Source of the DNA: a bacterium
GTDB taxonomy: Bacteria > Planctomycetota > Phycisphaerae > Phycisphaerales > SM1A02
NCBI GenBank assembly: GCA_029977865.1
Contig: JAPOKA010000002.1
Span: 1-64,000 of the forward strand
Length of the DNA: 64,000 nucleotides
Direction: 5' to 3'
The stretch's first letter is position 1, and every line of letters begins with the position of its first letter. The notes below the pieces were generated by a model. That model searched no databases and was not told the DNA's origin. It was given only the letters and a program-made list of their open reading frames with translations. Below are positions 45,989 through 54,632 of the stretch, in pieces. A program made the position numbers and the translations under genes.

Positions 45989-46109
45989 GGTCGGCTCCTG
46001 ATGCGGGCGGATCTTCTCGCGAGACACCTTCGAATCGCGATCGTTTCCGACGAACGGCCCGCCAACGCGACCGCGTCGGCGAGATTGCGGGGCGAGCCCG
46101 CGATTCTCG

Positions 46110-46115
46110 TATGAT
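46110..46115 (+). promoter_or_regulatory. -10 box TATGAT for mrp
   Basis: TATGAT lies 82 nt before the mrp ATG; TTGCGG (46085-46090) is a possible -35 with a 19-bp spacer. Confidence 0.4.
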
Positions 46116-46197
46116 CGGCGAATCCTGCCCCGAGCGCGAGCGTATCCGCGAGTCGCGCCGTTCCGAGAATCCGCCGCCACGAGGAGATCCCCCGCCG

Positions 46198-47298
46198 ATG
46201 CCGCTCCGTCGCGAAGAAGTGGAAGACGCCCTGAAGACGGTGCAGGACCCCGATCTGCACCGGGACCTGGTCACGCTGGGCATGGTGAAGCGGATCGAGG
46301 TGGATGGGAATCGCATCGATCTGGTGGTCGAACTCACCACCCCCGCCTGCCCGATGAAGGATCGGATCCGCGCCGACATCGAGGCGGCGATCGCGCGAGC
46401 GGCCTCCGAAGGAGGTCACGAGGCTCCCGAGGTCGACCTCGAGTTCACCGCGGATGTCCGCCGGCCCAACGAGAAGGTCCACGGCAAGGCGAGTCCCCTG
46501 CCGAACGTGCGGCAGATCATCGCGGTGGGCGCGGGCAAGGGAGGCGTGGGCAAGTCGACGGTCTCGACGCTGCTCGCCGTCGGCCTCGCTCGCCTCGGCG
46601 CGAGGGTCGGCCTGCTCGATGCGGACATCTACGGACCAAGCGCCCCGACCATGCTCGGACTCACCGACCTGCCGACCCAGGCCCACGGGAACATGCTGAT
46701 CCCCTTCGAAGTCCACGGGATCAAGGCGATGACGATCGGCAAGCTCGTCGATCCCGAGAAGCCGCTGATCTGGCGCGGTCCCATGGCCCACGGCGCGTTC
46801 AAGCAGTTGGCGACCCAGACCGACTGGGGCGAACTCGACTACCTGGTGATCGACCTTCCGCCCGGCACCGGCGACGTGAGCCTGACCATGTCGCAACTGC
46901 TTCCGCTCACCGGCGCGGTGGTGGTCTGCACGCCGCAGCGGGTGGCGCAGGACGACTGCCGCCGCGCGGTTCGCATGTTCGAGCAGCTCGGCGTTGAAGT
47001 GCTCGGGGTGGTCGAGAACATGAGCTGGTTCGTCGGAGACGACGGCAAGGAGTACGACCTCTTCGGCCGCGGCGGCGCCGAAGTGATGGCTCAGACCATG
47101 GGGGTTCCCTTCCTCGGCGCGCTTCCGATCACCATGCCGCTGCGCGAGCACTGCGATCTCGGCACGCCGCTGGGCAACTGGGAGGGTCCCAGCGCCATCG
47201 GCGCCTCGGTCGACGACCTCTGCCGCGCGGTCGCAAGCCGGGTCTCGATCGCGAGCATGCAGGGCCGCTACATCCAGCCGACGCTCAGCGTGACGTGA
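46198..47298 (+). CDS. mrp: Mrp/NBP35-family iron-sulfur carrier ATPase
   Basis: The 366-residue protein has an N-terminal MIP18 (DUF59) domain of about 90 residues and a ParA-like ATPase domain with a deviant Walker A, GAGKGGVGKST, near residue 111. DLPPGTGDVSLTM and CTPQRVAQDD are further family motifs. Mrp proteins deliver Fe-S clusters to apoproteins. The CxxC cluster ligands normally found after ENMS are missing: this protein reads ENMSWFVGDDGKEYDLFG there. GAGGAG stands 11 nt before the ATG. The last 14 nt overlap the opposite gene. Confidence 0.9.
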   Translation: MPLRREEVEDALKTVQDPDLHRDLVTLGMVKRIEVDGNRIDLVVELTTPACPMKDRIRADIEAAIARAASEGGHEAPEVDLEFTADVRRPNEKVHGKASPLPNVRQIIAVGAGKGGVGKSTVSTLLAVGLARLGARVGLLDADIYGPSAPTMLGLTDLPTQAHGNMLIPFEVHGIKAMTIGKLVDPEKPLIWRGPMAHGAFKQLATQTDWGELDYLVIDLPPGTGDVSLTMSQLLPLTGAVVVCTPQRVAQDDCRRAVRMFEQLGVEVLGVVENMSWFVGDDGKEYDLFGRGGAEVMAQTMGVPFLGALPITMPLREHCDLGTPLGNWEGPSAIGASVDDLCRAVASRVSIASMQGRYIQPTLSVT

Positions 47299-47800
47299 CC
47301 TCGGAGTTCACGAGCAGGGCCAGAGCGTCCCGCCACTCGAGGTAGCGGTAGGGAATCCCGAGCCGATCGTGGAGCGCCTTCAGTTCTCCGAGGCACGACT
47401 CGTGCAACTCACGCTGCCAGTCGGTGGCGGCCCGATCGCAGAAGAAGGTGCGGCACGGCATGGGGCGAGCGCCGCGAATGCCGCAGAGTCGACCCTCGCG
47501 GGAATCGAGATGGGGGCAACGCCCCTCGCGGCGCGCCTCGTCGATCTGCTGGAGGGAGATCGAGGGCGTTTCCGGTCGGGTCGCGGTCCAGGCCGCCTCG
47601 AGACCGGTGACCATCAGGCGATGTCCGAAGGCTTCGAATCGACAGCAGTTCCCGCTCGCGAGGCAGAGTGGACGGCGTTGGGCCACGGTCTCCTCGATCC
47701 GCGCGTGCATGGCGCGAATCGCGGCATCGACCTCGGGATCGGCGGCGGCGGCACGCCACCGACGCGCCAGGTCGGCGTCCTCACCAGCCACGCCGCTCAC
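47285..47800 (-). CDS. Cysteine-cluster (YkgJ-like) protein 2
   Basis: The 171-residue protein has a zinc/iron-chelating cysteine cluster. LCLASGNCCRFEAFG lacks the second cysteine of the usual CxxCGxCC, and CPH, LCGI, PCRTFFC and SCLGEL provide others. It begins with GTG overlapping the stop of the upstream paralogue in GTGA. Such proteins are thought to bind Fe-S clusters or metal, but the role is unknown. It is probably produced in step with its neighbour. Confidence 0.72.
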   Translation of the reverse strand: MSGVAGEDADLARRWRAAAADPEVDAAIRAMHARIEETVAQRRPLCLASGNCCRFEAFGHRLMVTGLEAAWTATRPETPSISLQQIDEARREGRCPHLDSREGRLCGIRGARPMPCRTFFCDRAATDWQRELHESCLGELKALHDRLGIPYRYLEWRDALALLVNSEVTSR

Positions 47801-48258
47801 CAGGCCGGATCCGGACTCGCGGCCTGCCGATCTCGCACCACTCGAATCTGCTGGTAGGTCTGCGTGCGCCCTTGCCCCATCCCCGGGCAGGGAACCCGCT
47901 TGCGGGTCGCTTCCCACGCGCGACGGCTCGACAGGTTCTCCGGCCACCACGGCCAGGTCCGGCATTGGAGCGGCCTCACCTCGTAGATCGAGCAGACCGC
48001 CTTGCCGGGTTGCCGCTCGCGGTCGAGAAAGATGCAGTCGTGCCCGTGCTCGGTCACGTTCTCGCCGAGCGATCGGCCGCGACCGAGACGGCGGGTGTAG
48101 CGCTCGCGAAAGGTCTCGAGGGAGAGACCCAGATGCGTCGCCATCGCCTTCTCCTCCTCGGAGGAGTACCACACTGCGCCGGGCGGGCCGGTGCAGCAGT
48201 TGCCGCACTGGGTGCAGGCGAAGGCCAATCCATCGGCGTACCACTCGGCGCGTTCCAT
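47797..48258 (-). CDS. Cysteine-cluster (YkgJ-like) protein 1
   Basis: The 153-residue protein is a YkgJ/PF03692-type member with the full FACTQCGNCCTGPPG motif, DCIFLD, AVCSIYEVRPLQCRTWPWWP and a C-terminal CPGMGQG. The family is annotated as zinc- or iron-chelating on sequence grounds only. It starts 13 nt after the preceding gene and overlaps the next cysteine-cluster gene by 4 nt. The two proteins share the layout but are clearly different in sequence. Confidence 0.82.
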   Translation of the reverse strand: MERAEWYADGLAFACTQCGNCCTGPPGAVWYSSEEEKAMATHLGLSLETFRERYTRRLGRGRSLGENVTEHGHDCIFLDRERQPGKAVCSIYEVRPLQCRTWPWWPENLSSRRAWEATRKRVPCPGMGQGRTQTYQQIRVVRDRQAASPDPAW

Positions 48259-48271
48259 CTGAAGGTCCCTC

Positions 48272-49288
48272 TCAGCCGTGGGGCTCGTCCTCGCTGCTCT
48301 CCGAGGAGTCTTCGGGCGGCTCGCCGCCCCAGCGGTCGACGGTGATGCGGTGGACGCCGGACTCGCTGCGGCGCAGAGGAAGTTCGGCGAGTTCGTCCGG
48401 CCGCTCGTCGAAGGCCACCCGCTCGACCGAGTAGATCCCGTCGAAGATCCACTCGTCCTGGGCGTCGAGGGCCTCGTCGATCAACTGCTCCATCTCCGCC
48501 AGGCTGCCGGCGGTCGCCCAGACATCGACGTAGGCGCCGGCCTCGCGAGCCGGATCGGCCGCGACCACCATGACGATCGCATGCCAGAGGGTCAGCCCCA
48601 GCTCGACGCCCTGTTCGTCGAGATTCCGCTGCGGATCGATGTCGAGCTCAAGCGCCCATCGCTCGCGGAGCTGAAGGGCGATCTCGTCGATGTTGGGATC
48701 CTGGGTGTCGGTCACCTGCAGGACCGGGCGCACCGTCACCGTCGAGAAGAGTCGGCCCTCCTCGTCCGGGGGCCAGGTCTCGTCGGTCTCCTCGAGTCCG
48801 TGCCGGGCCAGCAACAACTCGACCCGGCTCTTCAACTCGATGGGCACCTCGATGGTCACGGTCTTCCAGCCGTCGATGAAGACCTCGACGAAGGGCTCGT
48901 CCGCATTGCCGCCGACGCCGATCGAGGCATCCTCGAGGATCACGGGCTCGAACTCGGCGATGTCGGCGAGGAAGTCGTCGCGATCGATCGGCTCGATGCC
49001 GAGGTGGACGTCGAGGCTGCGATAGGCGTCGAGCGACTCGATCTCGAGGATGCCGCGAACCTCCCCCGGAAGCAGATCGAGCGCATCTCGAAACAGGCCT
49101 CGGACCCGCTCGTGCGAGGCCGTCGCCTCGAAGACGTAGGTGTCGGGTTCCTCCTCCTCGCCCTCCCGGAAGGTCACCAGATACCCCTCGGTCGGGTGCG
49201 GAACGCCGGCCGCCTCGATGCCCAACGGAAGCTGAAAGCCGCCGACGGACTCCCGCGCGAGGTCGGTACGCAAGCGAAAGGAACGCAT
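48272..49288 (-). CDS. Cytoplasmic protein of unknown function
   Basis: I do not recognise this 338-residue, strongly acidic protein. It has no signal peptide or membrane segment. The composition is mixed alpha/beta, with repeated Asp/Glu-rich stretches, and it ends in an acidic tail (ESSEDEPHG). A segment around LTLWHAIVMVVAADPAREAGAYVDVWA looks like a conserved core strand-helix. The ATG follows a minus-strand TACCAT box by 7 nt, so a leaderless message is likely; longer frames upstream are antisense to the symporter leader. It heads a three-gene unit with the two cysteine-cluster proteins. Confidence 0.62.
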   Translation of the reverse strand: MRSFRLRTDLARESVGGFQLPLGIEAAGVPHPTEGYLVTFREGEEEEPDTYVFEATASHERVRGLFRDALDLLPGEVRGILEIESLDAYRSLDVHLGIEPIDRDDFLADIAEFEPVILEDASIGVGGNADEPFVEVFIDGWKTVTIEVPIELKSRVELLLARHGLEETDETWPPDEEGRLFSTVTVRPVLQVTDTQDPNIDEIALQLRERWALELDIDPQRNLDEQGVELGLTLWHAIVMVVAADPAREAGAYVDVWATAGSLAEMEQLIDEALDAQDEWIFDGIYSVERVAFDERPDELAELPLRRSESGVHRITVDRWGGEPPEDSSESSEDEPHG

Positions 49289-49295
49289 GACGCGG

Positions 49296-49301
49296 ATGGT
49301 A
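49296..49301 (-). promoter_or_regulatory. -10 box TACCAT
   Basis: On the minus strand TACCAT ends 7 nt before the ATG of the acidic protein gene, predicting transcription start at the codon. Confidence 0.45.
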
Positions 49302-49374
49302 CCGAGCCGAACCATCCGAGGAACTCCGCTTCGCTCGCGGCGCCGCCCGCGCACGCCGCCGCTCGAGCATTCGG

Positions 49375-49380
49375 TATAGT
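49375..49380 (+). promoter_or_regulatory. -10 box TATAGT, long leader to symporter gene
   Basis: TATAGT is the closest match to TATAAT in the window. It implies a leader of about 190 nt (49388-49580) before the symporter ATG. That leader has a possible hairpin (GAGCGG with CCGCTgCTC at about 49387-49412) but no glycine-riboswitch core that I can recognise. Confidence 0.45.
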
Positions 49381-49580
49381 CCGCGCCGAGCGGGACGAGC
49401 GTTCCGCTGCTCGATCGAGTCAGCGCCGAGCCTGCCACGCATGCGATTTCGCAGCGACGAAACCCGTCCGCTCGGCCGATCGACACCATTTCACCTCGGG
49501 TTCTCGACCCCGACCCTGCCTCGCGCGGCCGGCCGGGCCGTGTCTCCGCGCGAATGCACTCTTCTCGGAGCCAGTCAACC

Positions 49581-51365
49581 ATGGATGCCTTGAACTCGTT
49601 CCTCGACGCGGTGAACACCGTCCTCTGGCACGACGCGGTGCTCTACACCGTGCTCTCGGTGGGCGTGCTCTTCACGCTGTGGAGCGGATTTTCCCAGTAC
49701 CGCGCCCTGACCCACGGCGTGGCGGTCATTCGCGGCCGCTACGACCGCAAGGACGATCCCGGCGCGATCAACCACTTCCAGGCGCTCTCGACGGCCCTCT
49801 CGGGCACGGTGGGTCTCGGCAACATTGCCGGTGTGGCGGTTGCGGTCTCGCTCGGCGGACCCGGCGCCGTCTTCTGGATGTGGGTCGTCGGCGCGGTGGG
49901 CATGGCCCTCAAGCTCACCGAGGTGACGCAGTCGATGCTCTACCGCGACACCAGCGATCCCGACAATCCCCGCGGCGGGCCGATGTACGTCTGCAAGCGC
50001 GGATTCGCCGCGATCTCGCCCGGCCTCGCTCCGCTGGGATGGCTGCTCGGCGCGATCTTCTGCGTGACGGTGATCATCTCGACCATCACCGGCGGCAACA
50101 TGTTCCAGGCGTGGAACGTCGCCGCGATCACCCAGACCTACATCCCGGCGATGCCGCCGATCCTCGTCGGAATCATCCTGACTCTGGTGGTCGGCGCCGT
50201 GATCATCGGCGGCATCAAGCGAATCGGTTCCGTCACCGGCCGTCTGGTGCCGTTCATGTGCGGGCTGTACATGCTCGGCGCGATCACGGTGCTGATCCTC
50301 GAGATCCACAACATTCCCGCCATGCTGCGGCTCATCGTCATGAGCGGCTTGCCCGGATTCCTCGGAGGCGAGAGCGTGAATCCCGAAGGAGCCTTCCTCG
50401 GAGGCACTTTCGGCTACGCGTTCCTCTGGGGCATGAAGCGAGCCCTGTTCTCCAATGAAGCCGGCCAGGGATCCGCGCCCATCGCGCACAGCGCCGCCAA
50501 GACCGACGAGCCGGTCCGCGAAGGCGTGGTCGCCGGCCTCGAGCCGTTCATCGACACCCTCGTGGTCTGCACCATCACCGCGCTGGTGGTGATCAGTTCG
50601 GGTGCATGGAACCGCGGCCCCGCGGCGGAGTTCGCCGAGACCCCGGGCATCGTGCAGGCCCGGGACGCGGACGGACAGCCGATCGCCGGCGAGTGGGTGC
50701 CCGCGACCACCCTGCTTCCCAAGAAGTCCGATGAGGAGATCGCGGTGAGCGAGATGTGGCGGGAGGGCGACAGTCTCTTCGTGATCGTCAACGGCGACCT
50801 CGACGACAACACCGGCCGGAGTCTGCACCGCCTGTTCGGCACGGTGGTGGCGGGCGACGGCGATGGCATGCTGATCTCGTGGAGTCCCTACGACTCTCCC
50901 AACAAGCCGACGCTCGAGGGTCCCGGGATCCATCTCGATCTCAAGGGATCCTCATTGACCGGCTACGCCTTCGATCGAGCGATCCCGGGCATGGGCATGT
51001 GGGTGGTGACGCTCGCATCCTGGCTCTTCGCCATCTCCACCATCATCTCCTGGAGCTACTACGGGGAGCAGGCGACCGACTTCCTCTTCGGTCGCTGGGC
51101 GGTCGTCCCCTACAAGCTGGTCTACTGCCTCGCGATCCTGATCTCGACGGTGCCGGGCCTCATCGCCACCGACGCGGAGCTCGACGGGCTGACCGCGCTC
51201 GGCACCGGCGTCATGCTCTGGGCGAACATCCCGATCATGCTCATCTTTGGGCCGATCGCGATGCGCTCCTACCACGATTACATGCGCCGACTCAAGTCCG
51301 GCGAGATGAAGGGCCACGACTTCCCGAACGTGACCGATGTGATCGAGGGACGCGACATCAAGTGA
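49581..51365 (+). CDS. AGCS-family sodium:amino acid (alanine/glycine) symporter
   Basis: The 594-residue membrane protein belongs to the AGCS family: GTVGLGNIAGVAVAVSLGGPGA and FSNEAGQGSAPIAHSAA are its two signature motifs. It imports alanine or glycine with Na+. Ordinary members have 440-500 residues; this one has about 110 extra residues (roughly 350-460), hydrophilic and beta-like, in a loop between late membrane segments and before SWLFAISTIISWSYYGEQ. The loop starts just after IDTLVVCTITALVVISSGAW. GGAG stands 10 nt before the ATG. Confidence 0.92.
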   Translation: MDALNSFLDAVNTVLWHDAVLYTVLSVGVLFTLWSGFSQYRALTHGVAVIRGRYDRKDDPGAINHFQALSTALSGTVGLGNIAGVAVAVSLGGPGAVFWMWVVGAVGMALKLTEVTQSMLYRDTSDPDNPRGGPMYVCKRGFAAISPGLAPLGWLLGAIFCVTVIISTITGGNMFQAWNVAAITQTYIPAMPPILVGIILTLVVGAVIIGGIKRIGSVTGRLVPFMCGLYMLGAITVLILEIHNIPAMLRLIVMSGLPGFLGGESVNPEGAFLGGTFGYAFLWGMKRALFSNEAGQGSAPIAHSAAKTDEPVREGVVAGLEPFIDTLVVCTITALVVISSGAWNRGPAAEFAETPGIVQARDADGQPIAGEWVPATTLLPKKSDEEIAVSEMWREGDSLFVIVNGDLDDNTGRSLHRLFGTVVAGDGDGMLISWSPYDSPNKPTLEGPGIHLDLKGSSLTGYAFDRAIPGMGMWVVTLASWLFAISTIISWSYYGEQATDFLFGRWAVVPYKLVYCLAILISTVPGLIATDAELDGLTALGTGVMLWANIPIMLIFGPIAMRSYHDYMRRLKSGEMKGHDFPNVTDVIEGRDIK

Positions 51366-51373
51366 CGTCGCCG

Positions 51374-51415
51374 AGCCTCGGGATCGGACGGCGTCGCTCG
51401 TCCCTTCCCGAGGCT
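51374..51415. terminator. Bidirectional hairpin between symporter gene and lpxB
   Basis: AGCCTCGGGA (51374-51383) pairs perfectly with TCCCGAGGCT (51406-51415); inside the loop GGAC and GTCC can pair again. It fills the gap between two convergent stop codons. No T-run. Confidence 0.6.
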
Positions 51416-52618
51416 TCAGGCGGGTCGTCCGGTGCGGTCGAGCAGGTCGAGGATCGCGCTCGACGACTCGGTGGCGAAGTCGTGGCCACGGAACTGGGTC
51501 AGCACCCGCTTGAGCGAGAGTTGCGCCTCGGCGGCCACGCGAGAGTCCTTGAGATAGGTCTCGACCGCCTCCACGATTCGCCCGGGACCGCCGCAGTAGG
51601 GCACGAACTCCGGAACGATCCGCTCGCCGGCGAGGACGTTTGGCAGCAGTCGATCGGGAATCCGCAGCATGATCTTCGCCACCACCACTCCGAGCGGGCT
51701 GGTGCGATAGACGCCGACCATGGGTTTCATCTGACGAGCCACATCGAGGCTCACCGTTCCCGAGACGGTGAGGGCCACGTCGCACCAGTGCACCGCCGCA
51801 TCGAGGATGTCGTTGCCACCGCCGCGTGCGTCGCCGCTGACCACATGCAGTCCGGTCGGCAGCGACGGGTACTTGGCGCGGATCCCGGCGGCGATCTCGG
51901 GCGTCGCGGCCACGATGAGGCCGCCGGTGCCGTGCCGGAGCGCCTGCAGTTCCGCGAATACCCGCATCAGCAGAGCGAGGTTCTTGCGAATCTCGCTGCT
52001 GCGGCTGCCGGGAAGCATGAGGATCCGCGGCCGGCCGCGGGGCAGCCCCTTGGCCCGCTCATCGAGCTCGCCGCGATCGATCTCGCGGTTGATGACGGGA
52101 TGGCCCACGAACTTCGCCGGGATCCCGCGCTCGCGGAACCACTGCTCTTCGAAGGGAAGCAGGCAGAGGACCAGATCGGTGATCCGTTGCAGCTTCTTGC
52201 GGCGCCACGGCCCCCAGGCCCAGTACTGCGGCGCCACCAGATGGACCACGCGGGCGCCGCCGCGACGGAGCCGTTGCGCGATCGGGGTGTTGGCGGCCGG
52301 CGAGTCGACGGGAACGTGCAGCGCCACTCGGTTGCGGGCGGCGAAGGTCTCGATCCGCTTCAACTCGCCGAAGAAGGACCCGATTCGCTTCAGGCTCGGC
52401 ACCGCGATCACGCCGTCGCCGGCGGTCTGCTCCACCACCTCCGCGCCGGCCGCGGCCATCCGCGGACCGCCCCACGCGAAGATCGGCCGCGACGGATCCC
52501 GGGCACGCAGTGCGCGAATCACCGGGGCCGCGTGCGCATCGCCGCTCGGCTCGAACGCGGTGAAGAGGATCGGCGCCTTGGCGGGAGTCTCGTCTTCGAC
52601 GACGGCGCTCGTGGTCAC
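51416..52618 (-). CDS. lpxB: Lipid-A-disaccharide synthase
   Basis: The 400-residue GT-B glycosyltransferase joins UDP-2,3-diacylglucosamine and lipid X. Motifs are AFEPSGDAHAAPVIRAL (near residue 20), VAPQYWAWGPWRRKKL, LPFEEQWFRERG, MLPGSRSSEIRKNLALL and VSGTVSLDVARQMKPMVG. The start is GTG at 52618; upstream in-frame codons do not resemble the family. It is convergent with the symporter gene and divergent from aspS. Its presence with kdsB implies a lipid A-containing outer membrane. Confidence 0.93.
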   Translation of the reverse strand: MTTSAVVEDETPAKAPILFTAFEPSGDAHAAPVIRALRARDPSRPIFAWGGPRMAAAGAEVVEQTAGDGVIAVPSLKRIGSFFGELKRIETFAARNRVALHVPVDSPAANTPIAQRLRRGGARVVHLVAPQYWAWGPWRRKKLQRITDLVLCLLPFEEQWFRERGIPAKFVGHPVINREIDRGELDERAKGLPRGRPRILMLPGSRSSEIRKNLALLMRVFAELQALRHGTGGLIVAATPEIAAGIRAKYPSLPTGLHVVSGDARGGGNDILDAAVHWCDVALTVSGTVSLDVARQMKPMVGVYRTSPLGVVVAKIMLRIPDRLLPNVLAGERIVPEFVPYCGGPGRIVEAVETYLKDSRVAAEAQLSLKRVLTQFRGHDFATESSSAILDLLDRTGRPA

Positions 52619-52720
52619 GCGGCGTTCCGAAACGGGGCGAAGGAAGGAGTCGACTCCCCCGAGGCGTGAGGATACCGCCCCGCACCGACCACGCGCACGC
52701 ATCACCATTGCGTCCCCCGA

Positions 52721-52726
52721 TATCCT
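52721..52726 (+). promoter_or_regulatory. -10 box TATCCT for aspS
   Basis: TATCCT lies 37 nt before the aspS ATG in the divergent gap shared with lpxB. Confidence 0.4.
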
Positions 52727-52763
52727 CCTGCCCTTCCGCCCCTTCCCGAACCCGAGCCGTTCC

Positions 52764-54557
52764 ATGCCCAGGCGCACCCATCGTTGCGGAGAACTCCGCG
52801 AGTCCCACGTCGGATCGAACGTCGTCCTCAATGGCTGGGTCGACGTCTGCCGCGATCAGGGTCGCGGCCTCGTCTTCGTGGATGTCCGCGACCGCGAAGG
52901 ACTGACGCAGGCGGTCTTCGAAGCCTCCGCCGAGTCGAGCGACGTGGTGGCGCTCGCCCGTAGCCTCAAGCGCGAGGACGTGGTGGCGGTCTCGGGCACA
53001 GTGCGGTTGCGCACCGCCGGCCCCAATCCCCGCCTTGCGACCGGTGCGGTCGAGATCGCCGCCACCGGCCTCGAGATCCTCAACCGCGCCGAGCATCCGC
53101 CGATCCTGCCCGACGATGCCGAGGCCGCGAAGATGGACGAGGAAGTGCGGCTGCGGCACCGGCACCTCGACCTGCGCCGCCCGCGCATGCAGGCGATCCT
53201 CGGCCTGCGATCGAAGGTCACCCGAATCGCTCGGGAGTACTTCCACGATCGCGGTTTCCTCGAGGTCGAGACGCCGCTGCTCATCCGCTCGACCCCCGAG
53301 GGCGCTCGCGACTTCGTGGTGCCTTCTCGCCTGCATGCAGGCGAGTTCTACGCCCTGCCGCAGAGCCCGCAGCTGTTCAAGCAGATCCTCATGGTGGCCG
53401 GATGCGACCGCTATCTGCAGATCTGCCGCTGCCTCCGCGACGAGGATCCGCGGGCCGATCGCCAGGCGGAGTTCAGCCAGATCGATCTGGAGATGAGCTT
53501 CACAGACCGCGACGAGGTGATCGAGACCATGGGCGGCTTCGCGCAGCAACTCTGGAAGGAGACCCTCGGGGTCGAGATTCCCGAGATCCCGCGGATGAGC
53601 TGGGCGGACGCGATGAATCGATTCGGCATCGACCGTCCCGACCTTCGCTTCGGACTCGAGCTCGTCGACGTCTCCGACCTCGTCGCCGAGTCGCCCTTCG
53701 CAGTCTTCACCGACGCCCTCGCCGCCACCCACCTCGGTCGCGCGGGGTGTGTGAAGGCGATTCGCGTGCCCGGCGGGGCCACCACCGTCACCCGCAAGTC
53801 GATCGACGCGCTGACCGAGTTCGTGAAGCGGTTCGGGCTCGGCGGCCTCCCGACCGTCAAGGTGACCGAGCAGGGATTCGAGACCGGCATCGCCAAGTTT
53901 CTCGATGGCTGCGCCGCCACCCTGCGCGAGCGGCTCGGTGCTGTCGCTGGCGATCTCATCGTCTTCGGCCCCGGCCGCTGGGAGACCGTCTGCAAGGCGC
54001 TCGGCGAGTTGCGGCTGCGCCTTGGACGCGAACTCGGCCTCATCGACGAGACCCGCTGGGAATTCCTATGGGTCGTCGATTTCCCGATGTTCGAGTTCGA
54101 CGAGGACGGCAATCGCTGGGTGGCGCTGCATCACCCCTTCACCGCGCCGTTGCCCGGTCAGGAGCCGCTGCTCGAGTCGGATCCGGGCGGGTGCCTCTCC
54201 GCGGGCTACGACCTCGTGTGCAATGGTTCCGAGATCGCCGGAGGTTCGATCCGCATCCACCGCCAGGATGTGCAGAAGAAGGTCTTCGAACTGATCGGAC
54301 TCGGCCCCGAGGAGGCAGAGGCCAAGTTCGGATTTCTGCTGCGGGCCCTGCGTCATGGTGCGCCGCCGCACGGCGGCATCGCCTTCGGCCTCGACCGCGT
54401 GGTGATGCACCTCGCGGGCACCGACAACATCCGCGACGTCATCGCCTTCCCCAAGACCCAGAGCGGCGCCGACCTTCTTTGCGAGGCCCCATCGGAGATC
54501 GACGCCGCTCAACTCGACGAGCTGCGCCTCGCGGTCAAGCCCCCGCCGAAGCCCTGA
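52764..54557 (+). CDS. aspS: Aspartyl-tRNA synthetase, bacterial type
   Basis: The 597-residue class II synthetase has an N-terminal OB-fold (about 15-110), the catalytic core with VETPLLIRSTPEGARDF (motif 1 region), CRCLRDEDPRADRQAEF (motif 2) and GIAFGLDRVVM (motif 3). The inserted GAD domain (about 290-420) is typical of the bacterial form. Length matches the family. The ATG was chosen because the protein begins with MPRRTHRCGELR, the usual start. Nothing here shows whether it also charges tRNA-Asn. Confidence 0.96.
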   Translation: MPRRTHRCGELRESHVGSNVVLNGWVDVCRDQGRGLVFVDVRDREGLTQAVFEASAESSDVVALARSLKREDVVAVSGTVRLRTAGPNPRLATGAVEIAATGLEILNRAEHPPILPDDAEAAKMDEEVRLRHRHLDLRRPRMQAILGLRSKVTRIAREYFHDRGFLEVETPLLIRSTPEGARDFVVPSRLHAGEFYALPQSPQLFKQILMVAGCDRYLQICRCLRDEDPRADRQAEFSQIDLEMSFTDRDEVIETMGGFAQQLWKETLGVEIPEIPRMSWADAMNRFGIDRPDLRFGLELVDVSDLVAESPFAVFTDALAATHLGRAGCVKAIRVPGGATTVTRKSIDALTEFVKRFGLGGLPTVKVTEQGFETGIAKFLDGCAATLRERLGAVAGDLIVFGPGRWETVCKALGELRLRLGRELGLIDETRWEFLWVVDFPMFEFDEDGNRWVALHHPFTAPLPGQEPLLESDPGGCLSAGYDLVCNGSEIAGGSIRIHRQDVQKKVFELIGLGPEEAEAKFGFLLRALRHGAPPHGGIAFGLDRVVMHLAGTDNIRDVIAFPKTQSGADLLCEAPSEIDAAQLDELRLAVKPPPKP

Positions 54558-54597
54558 GTCGCCGCCGCAGGGAGCTCGCGCGATTCGCCTCGTCTTT

Positions 54598-54626
54598 TTG
54601 AGCGGTTCGGCGGATCGAGGTAGTCT
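54598..54626 (+). promoter_or_regulatory. Promoter TTGAGC-N17-TAGTCT, leaderless
   Basis: TTGAGC (54598-54603) and TAGTCT (54621-54626) have a 17-bp spacer. The symporter ATG begins 6 nt after the -10, so the message should start at the codon itself. Confidence 0.6.
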
Positions 54627-54632
54627 TGGGAG

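Noticed and set aside
49381-49580. Glycine riboswitch in the symporter leader
   Set aside because: The conserved GGA-rich core and paired aptamer layout could not be found; only a weak hairpin is visible.
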